64,000 nt of DNA from Clostridiales bacterium (GTDB lineage Bacteria > Bacillota > Clostridia > Saccharofermentanales > DTU023), in contig SFGY01000003.1 in NCBI GenBank assembly GCA_004556455.1, forward strand, positions 83,910-147,909, read 5' to 3'. Positions within the stretch are counted from its first letter, which is position 1. Every line of letters begins with the position of its first letter. The translations under genes were made by a program, and so were the position numbers. Of this stretch, positions 42,784 through 52,559 are shown one piece after another. A model generated the notes under the pieces. That model made no database searches and was not told where the DNA came from. It saw only the letters and a program-made list of their open reading frames with translations.

Positions 42784-44265
42784 ATGAAACATGTTGTTCG
42801 TTATCCATTGACCCTGCTAACTGTGCTCATCCTGGCAGTTGTTTTGAGTCTCAGCGCCTGTCAGCTCAGCACGGCGGGTTCCGCAGGAGAAAAAGCCCTG
42901 CAATCGGAACTTGACCAAGTGAAAAAAGAAAATGAATCTCTCAGGAGAGCGGCCGGGATCACCGGAGAAAAAGAGACGGCGTCCCCAGACAGCCAAAAGA
43001 GTGAAACCCTTGCCTCAAAGTCTGAAAGCCCTGCCGAAAGTCCGGACAAGCCGGGTGCAGAGGCCTCCTCGTCTGAGGAAAGTCCGACCTTTGCCGACTA
43101 CAGCAAGATGGACAGCGAGGAAATTTTAAAACGTGTCTATAAGCGCCAGTTCAGCTCGCAGGCCGAATTTCTGGCGATGCTTGCAGCCCTGAAGCCTGAA
43201 GATAAGGCGGCAAATCCTCCGCTCATTGATTTTGCCCGTGACAGTAAGGGGAATGAAGTTCGCATGGCCCCGCCGCTTGGGATTGATAATCTGGCCGATC
43301 AGGAGACCTATCTGATCAATATTCTCAAAAACACCGGAAAAATCAATGCTGACGATGGCTCCACAGCTTATCCTGTGAAGGATGATGGAGAAAAAAGCGA
43401 GTCAAATGATCGACCCCAGGGCAGCAACGGGAAAACACCGCAGCCTCTGCGTTTCAAAGGGCCTGAAATTATCAAGCTTGAAAAAAATTATGACCCGGAG
43501 AAGCTGTGCTACATTCTGACTTTTGATCCCCGGAAAAATGAGAGCCATGTCTGGGGTCTGCCGGAAGAGCCGGGGAGCGAGTTATCCTCCAAGCTGTCTG
43601 AAGCCCTGGAGACTTCGCTCACCAAGCTTGTGCCCAATAAAGATTATTCAGAAACACTCTATTTTAACAGTACGATTGATTTTCCCGGCGGAGATCGCTG
43701 GTTCTTCCGTGTCGAGGATTTCGCCGAAGACAGTCGGCGTTCAGAAATTTCTCTTAAGCGTGTGAGCTATCCCGATGAGAAACAGGAAATGCGCACAGAG
43801 GAAGAGTACAGTCTGAAAAAAGAGGCCCCTTTTGTCGCCTGGTTCCGCGAATTTTTAGCAAAGTCTGAGGACTATGAGCTGATCGATTATCGTGTCGCTG
43901 CTTCTGCAGAAGATAAAAACAAACCCCTGGGCATCTTTGCCGATTATAGTGAAGAGACTTGGGCCAGGCTCGTTTTTGATAACTCGGCGAGCTCCAAAAC
44001 CTTTATTCTGCACGGCCCGGTTTTGCTTTCTCTTTTTAATGGTAAAGAGTTTAAGAACCTCGACCAGGCTCAGAATGACTGTCTGGAGGACTTAAAGTTC
44101 GCCATTGACTGGAAAGACACAAAACCCTTTGAACTGAAGTGGGAAGGCTGCTATGGCAAGCTTGAACGTGGGATCTATGAAGTATTTCTGCAAACCTTTG
44201 ATTTTATGAGTTCGCAAAAAGACGTCAATCCCCAGGTGACTCACGTCCTCTTCATCGTTCACTAA
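42784..44265 (+). CDS. Lipoprotein of unknown function
   Basis: 493 aa. The start at 42784 follows GGAGG; upstream in-frame codons lack a site. Signal with lipobox LSAC (Cys about 23). A short coiled coil (SELDQVKKENESLRRAA) and a Ser/Pro/Glu-rich spacer follow to about 105. The remaining ~390 residues look globular, with many charged and aromatic residues (NYDPEKLCYILTFDPRKNES; DRWFFRVEDFAED). I do not recognise the domain. It is 33 nt upstream of mgtE, so the two are probably co-transcribed. Confidence 0.8.
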   Translation: MKHVVRYPLTLLTVLILAVVLSLSACQLSTAGSAGEKALQSELDQVKKENESLRRAAGITGEKETASPDSQKSETLASKSESPAESPDKPGAEASSSEESPTFADYSKMDSEEILKRVYKRQFSSQAEFLAMLAALKPEDKAANPPLIDFARDSKGNEVRMAPPLGIDNLADQETYLINILKNTGKINADDGSTAYPVKDDGEKSESNDRPQGSNGKTPQPLRFKGPEIIKLEKNYDPEKLCYILTFDPRKNESHVWGLPEEPGSELSSKLSEALETSLTKLVPNKDYSETLYFNSTIDFPGGDRWFFRVEDFAEDSRRSEISLKRVSYPDEKQEMRTEEEYSLKKEAPFVAWFREFLAKSEDYELIDYRVAASAEDKNKPLGIFADYSEETWARLVFDNSASSKTFILHGPVLLSLFNGKEFKNLDQAQNDCLEDLKFAIDWKDTKPFELKWEGCYGKLERGIYEVFLQTFDFMSSQKDVNPQVTHVLFIVH

Positions 44266-44298
44266 ACCTGGTACTAAGATAGTAAAGGCGGCTTCATT

Positions 44299-45666
44299 AT
44301 GACTTTTTTGTCCTATGAAGAATTAAGACGAAAGCTCCTTACTCTTCTCCACGAAAAAAATTATCGTGAAATTGCACTGCTCATACGTGATACCAACGAA
44401 GTCGATATTGCCGAATTCCTCGGCGAATGCGATGAAAAAGAGCGGGCGCTGCTCTTTCGCATGTTACCGAAAGATATGGCAGCCGAGGTTTTTGCCAATC
44501 TGGATGCGGAAGATGTCGAAACCCTGATTCACGATTACAGTGATAAAGAAGTCGCTGAACTTGTCGACGGCCTTTACAACGACGATCTCGCCGACCTCAT
44601 GGAGGAACTTCCGGCTTCGGTCGCGCGGCGCGTGCTCGCTGCGACCGATCCCGAACGCCGCAAGCTGGTCAATAAGCTGCTGGCCTATCCGGAAGATTCA
44701 GCCGGGGCGATGATGACGACGGAGTTTGTTCACCTGCGTCAGAAAATGACCGTGATTGAAGCCCTGACCAGGCTGCGCAAGGTCAGCACCCGCACGGAGA
44801 TGATCTACACCTGCTTTGTGACCAGTGAGAGCCGTATCCTTGAGGGCGTGATCACCGTGCGGGAGCTGCTGCAGGCCAGGGATGAGAGCACACTGGCGGA
44901 GATCATGGAGACCAATGTCCTCTCTGTGACCACCCAGGCCGACAAAGAACAAGTGGCCCGTATGTTTGACCGTTACGATCTCCTGGCGATCCCGGTCGTG
45001 GACAGCGAGAATCGCCTCGTTGGTATTGTCACCGTTGACGACGCTGTTGATGTCTTAATCGAAGAGAGTACGGAAGATGTGACGATCATGGCGGCCGTCC
45101 GGCCTACGGAAAAACCCTACCTGGAGACCACGGTCTGGGATAACTGCAAGCGCCGTGTCGTCTGGCTGCTCTTGCTCATGTTCTCCGGCATAATTAACGG
45201 CAGCATTCTTGAACGCTTTGAGCACGCTTTTGTCGCTTTGCCCATCCTGGTGACCTTTATGCCCATGGTGACCGATACCGGAGGTAATGCGGGATCACAA
45301 AGCTCCACCCTGCTCATTCGAGGGATTGCTCTGGGCGAAATTCGCCTGCGTAATCTGGGGCAGGTTTTGCTGAAGGAGCTGGGTATTGGTCTGTCTGTCG
45401 GCAGCATTCTGGCGCTGGCCAACGGCCTTCGCGTCTACCTGATGAATGGTCATGACCTGCTTCTTGCGGCCACGGTTTCCGCAGCTCTGCTTGCCGTCGT
45501 GGTGGCGGCCAATCTCATTGGTGGAATGTTGCCTTTGATTGCAAAATCTCTGAAACTTGATCCGGCGATCATGGCCTCGCCGCTCATCACGACCATCGTC
45601 GATGCGCTGGGGCTGGTGCTGTATTTTGAAATTGCCTCGGCCCTTATGCCGGGGCTGCGACTCTAA
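44299..45666 (+). CDS. mgtE: Magnesium transporter MgtE
   Basis: 455 aa, full length. The N-terminal superhelical domain (LPKDMAAEVFANLDAEDVET), the two CBS domains (about 140-260) with YPEDSAGAMMTTEFV and LAIPVVDSENRLVGIVTVDD, and the five-helix channel with GNAGSQSSTLLIRGIALGE are all visible. The N-terminal and CBS parts act as the magnesium sensor that gates the pore. No room exists for an M-box riboswitch in the 33 nt before it. Confidence 0.96.
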   Translation: MTFLSYEELRRKLLTLLHEKNYREIALLIRDTNEVDIAEFLGECDEKERALLFRMLPKDMAAEVFANLDAEDVETLIHDYSDKEVAELVDGLYNDDLADLMEELPASVARRVLAATDPERRKLVNKLLAYPEDSAGAMMTTEFVHLRQKMTVIEALTRLRKVSTRTEMIYTCFVTSESRILEGVITVRELLQARDESTLAEIMETNVLSVTTQADKEQVARMFDRYDLLAIPVVDSENRLVGIVTVDDAVDVLIEESTEDVTIMAAVRPTEKPYLETTVWDNCKRRVVWLLLLMFSGIINGSILERFEHAFVALPILVTFMPMVTDTGGNAGSQSSTLLIRGIALGEIRLRNLGQVLLKELGIGLSVGSILALANGLRVYLMNGHDLLLAATVSAALLAVVVAANLIGGMLPLIAKSLKLDPAIMASPLITTIVDALGLVLYFEIASALMPGLRL

Positions 45667-45819
45667 GCTTGCTGCAGCGACAACACGCTTGCTGCTCAAA
45701 ACTTGCGGCAGCTTTCGGCGTATCTTAAAGCAATAAGCTTGTTGCTCAATACTTGCAGCAGCTTTCAGTGTATCTCCAGACAATAAGCCTGGCGCTGTGA
45801 CGATAAACTTGCGGCAGCT
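45665..45819. repeat. 50-bp tandem repeat, about 3 copies, between mgtE and padR
   Basis: Copies at 45681-45730 and 45731-45780 are each exactly 50 bp and share GCTTG.TGCTCAA.ACTTGC.GCAGCTTTC. A partial third copy starts at 45781, and a partial one at 45665 touches the mgtE stop. Each unit can fold (GCTGC..GCAGC), so the array may also end both converging transcripts. Confidence 0.8.
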
Positions 45820-46155
45820 CTACCCTTTGAGAATGGCGCTGACGCCGTCGGCGACCTGCTTATATTCCTTCATATCTTTTTTTAGCTGGTTGCGGCCTGC
45901 CTCCGTGATCTCGTAGTAGCGGCGCGTGCGTTTGCCGACGACGACTTCGGTTCTGGAAGTCAGCAGACCCTTTTTCTCCATGCGATAAAGCGCCGGATAG
46001 AGCGAGCCTTCGTTGAGGACAAATTTCCCGTTACTGAGTTCGGAGATATGATCAGCCATATCGTAGCCAAAACCGGGGCCTCCCTGGAGAAGGTGCAAAA
46101 TAATCAGCTGGGTTAAACCTTTTTTGAAATTGCCAATGGTGTCATAAGAACTCAT
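45820..46155 (-). CDS. PadR-family transcriptional regulator
   Basis: 111 aa winged-helix repressor; the start at 46155 has AAAGGATG 8 nt upstream. Typical blocks: LTQLIILHLLQGGPGFGYDM, FVLNEGSLYPALYRMEKKGL (recognition helix) and KRTRRYYEITEAGRNQLKK. Short C-terminal dimer helix, so subfamily 2. Divergent from the MATE exporter gene (283 nt apart), a layout in which PadR proteins commonly control a drug exporter. An inverted repeat AATTATTT-N10-AAATAATT at 46362-46387 lies between them. Confidence 0.92.
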   Translation of the reverse strand: MSSYDTIGNFKKGLTQLIILHLLQGGPGFGYDMADHISELSNGKFVLNEGSLYPALYRMEKKGLLTSRTEVVVGKRTRRYYEITEAGRNQLKKDMKEYKQVADGVSAILKG

Positions 46156-46423
46156 TTTCTTACATCCTTTACTACAAAATATTGAACTGAACGGTACTCT
46201 TCCACAAGGGTCTGAGACCTTGTTCACTTGAAGATTTTCGCTGTGTTCTGCGAACTAAGCTCACTTTAAAAGAGATGCTCAAGTCATATGAGACTTTTGC
46301 AGAACAACATAACGCGCATATTATACCATTTGTAGCCATTAAGGAAAGCTATTAAAAATAAAATTATTTCCAATTATAAAAATAATTCCTCGTATTCTGA
46401 GGGCGACGGAAGTCGGGCGGACG

Positions 46424-46432
46424 TGCTAAAAT
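46424..46432 (+). promoter_or_regulatory. Extended -10 directly before the MATE gene
   Basis: TGCTAAAAT at 46424-46432 is an extended -10 element. Its expected start point is the A of the ATG at 46439, and no Shine-Dalgarno is present. The transcript may be leaderless. Confidence 0.4.
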
Positions 46433-46438
46433 TTCTCC

Positions 46439-47830
46439 ATGAAACTTTTCGATCGCTTAAAACAGTATCCTCTGCGCCAGAACGATGATTTTATTCGGCG
46501 CGCCCTTTCGGTGGCGATACCGACCATTCTCCAGCAGGTGATTACCAATATGGTAAACCTACTGGATAGCCTTATGGTGGGTCAGCTTGGCGAGGCCACC
46601 ATTACGGCAGTGGCCTCAGCGAGCAAATATTTTCTCATTGCTTTTTTTGCGGCTTTCGGTCTGGCCAATGCTTCCGGCATTTACATCGCTCAGTTTAACG
46701 GAGCGGGACGCAGCGAACGGGTCAGGCAGAGCTACCGCTTTTCCCTCCTGTCCTGCCTGCTGGTCACGTTGCTTTTTATGCTGCCGGCCTTCTTTATGCC
46801 GCGGAAAATCGGCGCCTTTTTCACGCCGGATACCGCCATCTCTGATCCCATCGCAGCTTATATGCCGCTGGTTGCCGTCGCGGGCCTCTTTCAGGCTTAT
46901 TCCGTCAGCACCCAGACTGCGATGCGCTGCCTGGGAGATACCAAATCCTCACTCTATATCAGCATCGTCAGCGTTTTTTCCAACGGCTTTTTTAACTATA
47001 TCTTTATTTTCGGTCATCTCGGTTTTCCGGCCATGGGGGTCCGCGGCGCAGCCCTGGGCACACTCTTCGCCCGTATCATCGAGAGCCTCTGCACCTACTG
47101 GGCGTCCCGCAGCCGTCGCTTCTGTTTTCAGACCCGTCTGCGAGACCTTTTCCATCTGCCCAGGGAGCTGGCCCTGACCATTACCCGGAGGGCACTGCCT
47201 CTCTGTATCAACGAAATTGGCTATGGCTCTGGCATGGCCATGGTTTTTAAGTTTTATGGCACCAGAGGCAGTTCCGTGCTCGCCGCCATGAATATCATGG
47301 GCACTACCTCGGACCTCTTTTTTGTGCTGACCTCGGGGATGGCTGTGGCCACAACCGTCATGGTTTCGCATTTACTGGGCGCTGACGAGCTGGAGAAAGG
47401 ACGAGCCAATGCGTATCGCATGTACAAGCTGAACTTTTTCTGCTCGCTTCTCTTCGCCCTGTTACTCTTTGCCTCCTCTTTTATTTTCCCCGGCTTTTAC
47501 AATGTGCGACAGGAAGTTCGCGATATGGCCGCCTTTTTCATCCGTATCTACGCGCTTTTCTACATCGTGTACAGTTCTAACGCGCAGGCCTATTTTATTC
47601 TGCGGGCCGGCGGAGATATGCGGCATACCCTGATGATGGATTCTGCCTATTTCTGGCTGGTCAACATTCCCGTAGTCGGCATGATCGCCAACTTTACCGA
47701 CTGGTCGATCTTTACGATCTTCCTCGCCGGGCAGCTCACCGATGTCTTGAAGTGGTTCGTCTCTACCCATATTCTCACGCGTGAGACCTGGGTAAGAAAT
47801 CTGACCAACGAGATGGGCGACGAAGGGTAA
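46439..47830 (+). CDS. MATE-family multidrug efflux transporter
   Basis: 463 aa, twelve predicted helices. N-terminal ALSVAIPTILQQVITNMVNL and DSLMVGQLGEATITAVA match the NorM/DinF group. The second half starts with RRALPLCINEIGYGSGMAM. Exports cationic compounds with sodium or proton antiport. Likely regulated by the divergent PadR gene. The 276 nt after it contain short repeated blocks (CCTGTGA.CTTTCC; TAGCCGTTTAC) and no gene. Confidence 0.92.
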   Translation: MKLFDRLKQYPLRQNDDFIRRALSVAIPTILQQVITNMVNLLDSLMVGQLGEATITAVASASKYFLIAFFAAFGLANASGIYIAQFNGAGRSERVRQSYRFSLLSCLLVTLLFMLPAFFMPRKIGAFFTPDTAISDPIAAYMPLVAVAGLFQAYSVSTQTAMRCLGDTKSSLYISIVSVFSNGFFNYIFIFGHLGFPAMGVRGAALGTLFARIIESLCTYWASRSRRFCFQTRLRDLFHLPRELALTITRRALPLCINEIGYGSGMAMVFKFYGTRGSSVLAAMNIMGTTSDLFFVLTSGMAVATTVMVSHLLGADELEKGRANAYRMYKLNFFCSLLFALLLFASSFIFPGFYNVRQEVRDMAAFFIRIYALFYIVYSSNAQAYFILRAGGDMRHTLMMDSAYFWLVNIPVVGMIANFTDWSIFTIFLAGQLTDVLKWFVSTHILTRETWVRNLTNEMGDEG

Positions 47831-48106
47831 AGCTGTTTATCAGGTTCCCTGCGGCCATTCCTGTGACCTTTCCTTCGATAGTCCCTGTGATCTTTCCCGT
47901 TAAAGATGACAAAGAAACTCCATTTTCGTGTCCCTTGTGACCTCATAAAGCTGAGACTTCGCCTATAATGAAGGCAAGCATAAAAGAGGCCCTGACGTTG
48001 AGCCATTTACCGGCTGGCTTAGCCGTTTACGACAGTTTAGCCGTTTACCGGCCGTCTCGCCGTTTAAATGAATTAATGCTGGGACCAGAAAATCGAGGTG
48101 CAATCA

Positions 48107-48598
48107 ATGAATATTAAATTTGCGGGTACGCCTGTTGAACTCAAAGATCGTGAACTAAAGGTGGGGGACCAGCTTCCCGATTTCCAGCTGGCCGATGGCA
48201 AACTGGAGAACAAAAGCCTTAAGGATTTTCCCGGGAAAAAGCTTATCCTGACCTTCCCATCTGTGGACACCGAGGTCTGCGCTATGGAGCTGGCACGTTT
48301 TAATCGTGAAGTCGAAAAGCTGGAGAGTTTCACGACCCTTGCGGTTTCCATGGATTTACCCTTTGCCCAGTCGCGTTGGTGCCAGGCCAAAACCGTGAAA
48401 AATCTCGTCGCCCTTTCAGACTTCCGTGACCACAGCTTTGGCCACAATTACGGGGTCTATGTGGAAGGCATCGGCCTTCTCGCCCGCGCCGTTTTTGTCG
48501 CGGACGCTGAGAATCGTGTAGTCTACGCCCAGTACTGCGACGATGTGGCCCATGAGCCGGATTACGAAGCAGCGTTGAAAGCCGCAAAGGCGCTCTGA
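48107..48598 (+). CDS. tpx: Thiol peroxidase
   Basis: Atypical 2-Cys peroxiredoxin, 163 aa, reducing hydroperoxides with thioredoxin. GAGGTG lies 6 nt before the ATG at 48107. The peroxidatic Cys is in PSVDTEVCAMELARFN (about residue 57), and the resolving Cys in SRWCQAKTVKNL (about 91), the Tpx spacing. The sequence LSDFRDHSFGHNYGV is also typical. Followed by a strong bidirectional terminator. Confidence 0.95.
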   Translation: MNIKFAGTPVELKDRELKVGDQLPDFQLADGKLENKSLKDFPGKKLILTFPSVDTEVCAMELARFNREVEKLESFTTLAVSMDLPFAQSRWCQAKTVKNLVALSDFRDHSFGHNYGVYVEGIGLLARAVFVADAENRVVYAQYCDDVAHEPDYEAALKAAKAL

Positions 48599-48643
48599 GT
48601 GTGAGTATTGAAGCTCGAAGACAACAAAATTAAAATCGATCCT

Positions 48644-48676
48644 AAAAAAGCCCGCTCACGTAGAGCGGGCTTTTTT
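48644..48676. terminator. Bidirectional terminator between tpx and the CAP gene
   Basis: AAAAAAGCCCGCT / AGCGGGCTTTTTT (48644-48656 with 48664-48676), loop CACGTAG. U-runs on both strands serve the converging genes. Confidence 0.95.
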
Positions 48677-48711
48677 CATGATCCAAAGATCGCTAAACTT
48701 TGCTATCCTGC

Positions 48712-49929
48712 TTAGAAGCCGAAGTTCATGACGACGTAGATGTGATTCCCGGCGACATAAACGCCAACGGCTCCGCGGACATTGCGCGCGTTGTTCATGA
48801 TTTCGCGGTGACCTTTGCCTGAGTTAAAGAAGGAATTGTAAATGTAGGCGGCGTCCAGCCTGCTGATGCTCCCGAAGTTGGCGATGTTTTCGCCGGCGGC
48901 ATAGGTTTCACCGCCGCCGTACATGGCATTGATCCAGTTGTACCAGCTGGTGCCGTCCGGGCGGTTGTGTCCGTAGTATTGCGAGAGATCCACGGCGCGC
49001 TGGTTGGATATGGACTGCATGGTGGGATCCCAGCTTATTGCGGAAAGACCGGCATTGGCGCGGCCGGCATTAATCATGCTGAAAATATTGTTCTTGACGG
49101 CTTCGATGGTGGCCGGCGAAATATCAGCGGGAGGTGTGGGAGGCACATTATCTCCTCCTGCTCCGGCTGAACCGCCATTGTCGTTGGGAAAGCCACCTGC
49201 ATTGCCTGCTCCTGCGTTTCCTTGATTGCCATCCGGCTGCCCTTGACCGGCACCGGGTGCAGCTTGATTTGGAAACTGTCCATTGTCGTAAGGAAGCTGT
49301 GGAGCCGGACTTTGCTGAGCTTCGCGAACGGCGCGCAGAATGGCTGAATCTCCCATGGCTGACAGCTGAGAATAGGTGTCGAGGTATTGCAGAGGCTTAT
49401 CGTATTGGGTGAGGTCCTGGGGAGCAGGAGTTTCGGGAGCGGGAGTTTCAGGAGCGGCGGTTTCTGCCGGGGCCTGCTGCTGAGGAGCCATATCGAGACC
49501 AGCGTCGATCAGCCCTTCTGGCATGACCATTGGGGCATCGACCTCTTCTTCCTGAGGATGCTCTTCGCTGTATTTTTTGATATCAGAGAGCACGACGGAA
49601 AGTTTTTTTGAGCTGAGGAGATGGCTCATTTTTCCCACGCTGTCCAGAGCTTCGACGGCTTTTACAGCTTCCTGTTTTTGTGGATCTTCTGTTGCTTTAA
49701 CGGTCGTCTGGGCACTCGTCGGTTCTGTGCTCTTTGTCACGGTGGTCATGGCAGTCACCTGAGACTTCATCTCCCTAGCCTGCATTCGCACGGCTTCCTG
49801 CTCAGCTGCAGCGGGGATGAGCTGACGGGAGACCACCAGAAAGATGGTGGCCATCAGCATGACGATGACCAGAATGATGACAAACCATTCACCAAGTGAA
49901 CGAGGCTTTAGCGAACGAAGAAAATTCAT
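48712..49929 (-). CDS. Membrane-anchored CAP-domain (SCP/PR1) protein
   Basis: 405 aa from the ATG at 49929, with AGAGGAG 6 nt upstream. Membrane helix at about 16-36 (WFVIILVIVMLMATIFLVV), then about 230 residues of Ala/Pro/Gln/Gly-rich spacer (NAGAGNAGGFPNDNGGS), then a C-terminal CAP domain. CAP landmarks: MINAGRANAGLSAISWD, YGHNRPDG, YAAGENIAN and KGHREIMNN, which supply the cavity His and Glu. Function of bacterial CAP proteins is mostly unknown; surface exposure is likely. Confidence 0.88.
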   Translation of the reverse strand: MNFLRSLKPRSLGEWFVIILVIVMLMATIFLVVSRQLIPAAAEQEAVRMQAREMKSQVTAMTTVTKSTEPTSAQTTVKATEDPQKQEAVKAVEALDSVGKMSHLLSSKKLSVVLSDIKKYSEEHPQEEEVDAPMVMPEGLIDAGLDMAPQQQAPAETAAPETPAPETPAPQDLTQYDKPLQYLDTYSQLSAMGDSAILRAVREAQQSPAPQLPYDNGQFPNQAAPGAGQGQPDGNQGNAGAGNAGGFPNDNGGSAGAGGDNVPPTPPADISPATIEAVKNNIFSMINAGRANAGLSAISWDPTMQSISNQRAVDLSQYYGHNRPDGTSWYNWINAMYGGGETYAAGENIANFGSISRLDAAYIYNSFFNSGKGHREIMNNARNVRGAVGVYVAGNHIYVVMNFGF

Positions 49930-50001
49930 GGAAAACTCCTCTTGCATGACTTGCGGAATAATATCAATGATAACGCTAAAAAGCGAACATACTCTTTTTG
50001 A

Positions 50002-50029
50002 ATTATATCGGTTTATTAAGCTATTTCAA
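50002..50029 (-). promoter_or_regulatory. Promoter of the CAP gene
   Basis: Minus strand TTGAAA (50029-50024), 16-nt spacer, TATAAT (50007-50002), about 70 nt before the ATG. Confidence 0.7.
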
Positions 50030-50161
50030 TATAAGATTTCAATGAGACGCTCACCGGGACGCTCACCAAAATTTTGATGAGAACCAATCGAGATCCTTTT
50101 TTTGCTTCTATTGAGCCATTTTCTGACCATTGAGAAAGCAGGAAATTTTGATTTTGGCGAT

Positions 50162-50191
50162 AAAAAACCCTGAAAGCTGGGCTTTTCAGGG
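50162..50191 (-). terminator. Terminator of tRNA-Arg
   Basis: Minus strand CCCTGAAA-AGCCCAGC-TTTCAGGG followed by six U, 9 nt after the CCA end of the tRNA. Confidence 0.9.
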
Positions 50192-50199
50192 CTTATCTC

Positions 50200-50276
<77 letters not shown>

Positions 50277-50290
50277 AAACTTGCTTTTCT

Positions 50291-50318
50291 ATTTTAGCGG
50301 CTTGTACAGTACTGTCAA
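50291..50318 (-). promoter_or_regulatory. Promoter of tRNA-Arg
   Basis: Minus strand TTGACA (50318-50313), 16-nt spacer, TAAAAT (50296-50291), starting about 8 nt before the mature tRNA. Confidence 0.75.
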
Positions 50319-50696
50319 TTATTTAACGGTTTTTCGGTAACGACCATTGCTGAATCATAATGGCTGGTATGGAGCAGTGAATGATGAAACTTCCTGTGGA
50401 GCGAAGGGGCGAAAGCTTGTACTGCGCTGTTCAGGATGTTTTCCAAATCTCTCATTTTTCTTTTCCTGGTTTTGCACAGCTTGCTATACTTTGCAAAAGG
50501 GAATGCCGACAAGAGAATTACAGACCAGAGATGTAGAAAAGAGAAACGCAAAAAAAGATATGCAGAAAACGGTCGTGCTGAAATGGGAGCACAACACCGG
50601 GTGGCCGGAAAACAAGAGTTCGGTAAACAAGAATACAGATAAGAAGAATGCAGAAGACGGGCATGCGGAAAACAGGAGTGAATGCAGGAGAAGCCT

Positions 50697-51983
50697 ATGG
50701 AAGAAAAAAATCAAAGAGACGCGGAGCTGAATACAGAAGTGAATCCTGAGCGAAGGGACTTTCCCTACCGCGTGCTTTTGCCCTGCCTTTTTGGGCTGGA
50801 GTCCCTCGTGCGTGATGAAGTTCTGGAGGCTGGTATTTTGGAAGATCGGGTTGTGACCGCGGATGGGGAGGTCGCCCTGGACTGTGAAAGTCTTTCTGAG
50901 GCTGCAGAAGTGGCCGCGCGCATGAATTTTCGCTCGCGCTGTGCGGAGCGTGTTCTGCTTGAATTAGCCCGTTTTCCGGCGACTAACTTTGACGAACTTT
51001 TCGACGGCTGCCTGGCCATTCCCTGGGAAAATTATGTGGACCCTTCTTTTGTGATTGTCCTGAAAGGCTATTCGCGTAAATCGCAGGTCTATGGCATTCC
51101 TTCAGCTCAGCGTGTCCTCAAAAAGGCGCTCGTTCGCCGCCTCAGCGAAAAGCGGGGTCTGGCAGATGGTCGTGTGCCGGAGGATCCGCGGAGCGGGCAG
51201 TTTCACTTACATTTTGCGATTGTTGAGGATAGGGTCAGCATGGCCGTTGATACGAGTGGCGACGGTCTGCATAAGCGGGGCTATCGACCGCTCAGGGTGC
51301 TGGCTCCTTTGCGTGAGACCTTAGCCTCAGCCATTTTGCAGCTGTCCTTTCTGGAAAGGGAGGCCGCCTATGGTGAGGGACTGCTCGATCCCTGCTGTGG
51401 CTCGGGGACTTTTCTTATCGAGGCCGCGGAGATCCTGCGTGGCATTGCCCCTGGTCTGAAACGTCATTTTGCGGGAGAAAAGCTGCAAATCATGGGTCAG
51501 GCCGTGTTTGACCGTGAGAGAGAGTATGCCAGAAGGCTGCTTCATGAGGAAACCCAGCCGCTCTGTCTGATCGGCCAGGATATTTCAGAGGATGCGCTGC
51601 ACGCAGCCTGGCAGAACGCAGGCCGGGCTGGAGTTGAGGATTGCATCCAATGGCGCAAAGCTGATCTGCGTCAGCTCAGAAGGGAGGAGCTGCTTGCGGC
51701 CACTCCGAAGCAGCGTCTGCTTGTTGTGGCCAACCCACCTTACGGCGAGCGTCTGCTCACTCCGGAAGCCGCTGGGAAACTGCTGCAATCCCTGGGACAG
51801 TTGATTCTGCCACAGGGCAGTCTGGCCGAAGGTTTTCGCTTTTCTTTGCTTAGTCCGGATCCCCATTGTGAAGAAGCGCTCGGCGCGCGTTCAGATAAAC
51901 GCAGAAAACTTTACAATGGCATGATTAAGTGCAACTTGTATCACTATTTCCGACATCAAAGTGAAGCCGGAAAAAGAAAATAA
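50697..51983 (+). CDS. THUMP-domain RNA methyltransferase (RlmL/YpsC type)
   Basis: 428 aa; predicted to make N2-methylguanosine in 23S rRNA. The start at 50697 has AGGAGA 5 nt upstream. N-terminal ferredoxin-like and THUMP region (about 20-160), then a Rossmann methyltransferase. The SAM-binding motif is GLLDPCCGSGTFLIEAAEIL (about residue 225) and the catalytic NPPY in VANPPYGERL. The DNA before it (50520-50690) is a purine-rich, internally repetitive leader, without a convincing gene. Confidence 0.9.
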   Translation: MEEKNQRDAELNTEVNPERRDFPYRVLLPCLFGLESLVRDEVLEAGILEDRVVTADGEVALDCESLSEAAEVAARMNFRSRCAERVLLELARFPATNFDELFDGCLAIPWENYVDPSFVIVLKGYSRKSQVYGIPSAQRVLKKALVRRLSEKRGLADGRVPEDPRSGQFHLHFAIVEDRVSMAVDTSGDGLHKRGYRPLRVLAPLRETLASAILQLSFLEREAAYGEGLLDPCCGSGTFLIEAAEILRGIAPGLKRHFAGEKLQIMGQAVFDREREYARRLLHEETQPLCLIGQDISEDALHAAWQNAGRAGVEDCIQWRKADLRQLRREELLAATPKQRLLVVANPPYGERLLTPEAAGKLLQSLGQLILPQGSLAEGFRFSLLSPDPHCEEALGARSDKRRKLYNGMIKCNLYHYFRHQSEAGKRK

Positions 51984-52559
51984 TGGGGTGATCAGCTTTG
52001 CCCCGAAATTTGTAAAATTTCACGTTTAGATGTAAAGACATGTTTTTAACCTGTCCGCGTGTTGCGGACAGTCGGCGTAAGGGACGGAGTGACATAGGTG
52101 AGTAAAATACCTGAAATCAGGGCATACACAAGATAAAAGATTTGTAAAGTGTTTTTGCGAATTTGTTATGAAATGTTTTTTAGCCTGTAAAATCAGGCTT
52201 TGTCCAGATAGGATTGCCGTAAGCCCTGTCACGTGAGTTATACACGAACTTATTAACATTATTAACATTTTTCAAGGCGAAACCAGCTTCTTGCCCGACT
52301 GAAACGAATTGCAGTGTGAAAGTGAAAAAAAAGATAAAAAACCATAAGCTCTTATTTTTCACTTGATTTTTTTGGCCTGACGCGCTATGGAAAGAACTGT
52401 CCTGGGTCTGGCGTGCTAAACTGGTTAAAATGATCGAGAAGAAATTTTCGTGAGAAGAACTTCTGGGACAACAAATACTGAAGAGAAGAAATATAAAGAG
52501 AGCAAATACCAGAGAGAAGAAAGCCAGGAGAGATAAAAAGCCGGAGGGAGAATTGATTT
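51984..52559. other. Non-coding stretch before the threonine aldolase gene
   Basis: No gene supported. It contains a weak hairpin AGCCTG-TAAAAT-CAGGCT (near 52182), a TTATTAACA tandem pair near 52247, and, from about 52437, a purine-rich AGAAGAA-type leader running to the next start. Confidence 0.5.

Noticed and set aside
44266..44298. M-box magnesium riboswitch upstream of mgtE
   Set aside because: Only 33 nt separate it from the previous gene; there is no space for the aptamer.
50347..50730. 127-codon plus-strand frame before the methyltransferase gene
   Set aside because: Low-complexity purine-rich repeats with no ribosome site; overlaps the tRNA promoter side and the start of the real gene.
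52150..52300. Replication origin or DnaA-box cluster
   Set aside because: Only one TTATACACG-like site and a TTATTAACA pair; no box cluster or dnaA/dnaN nearby.
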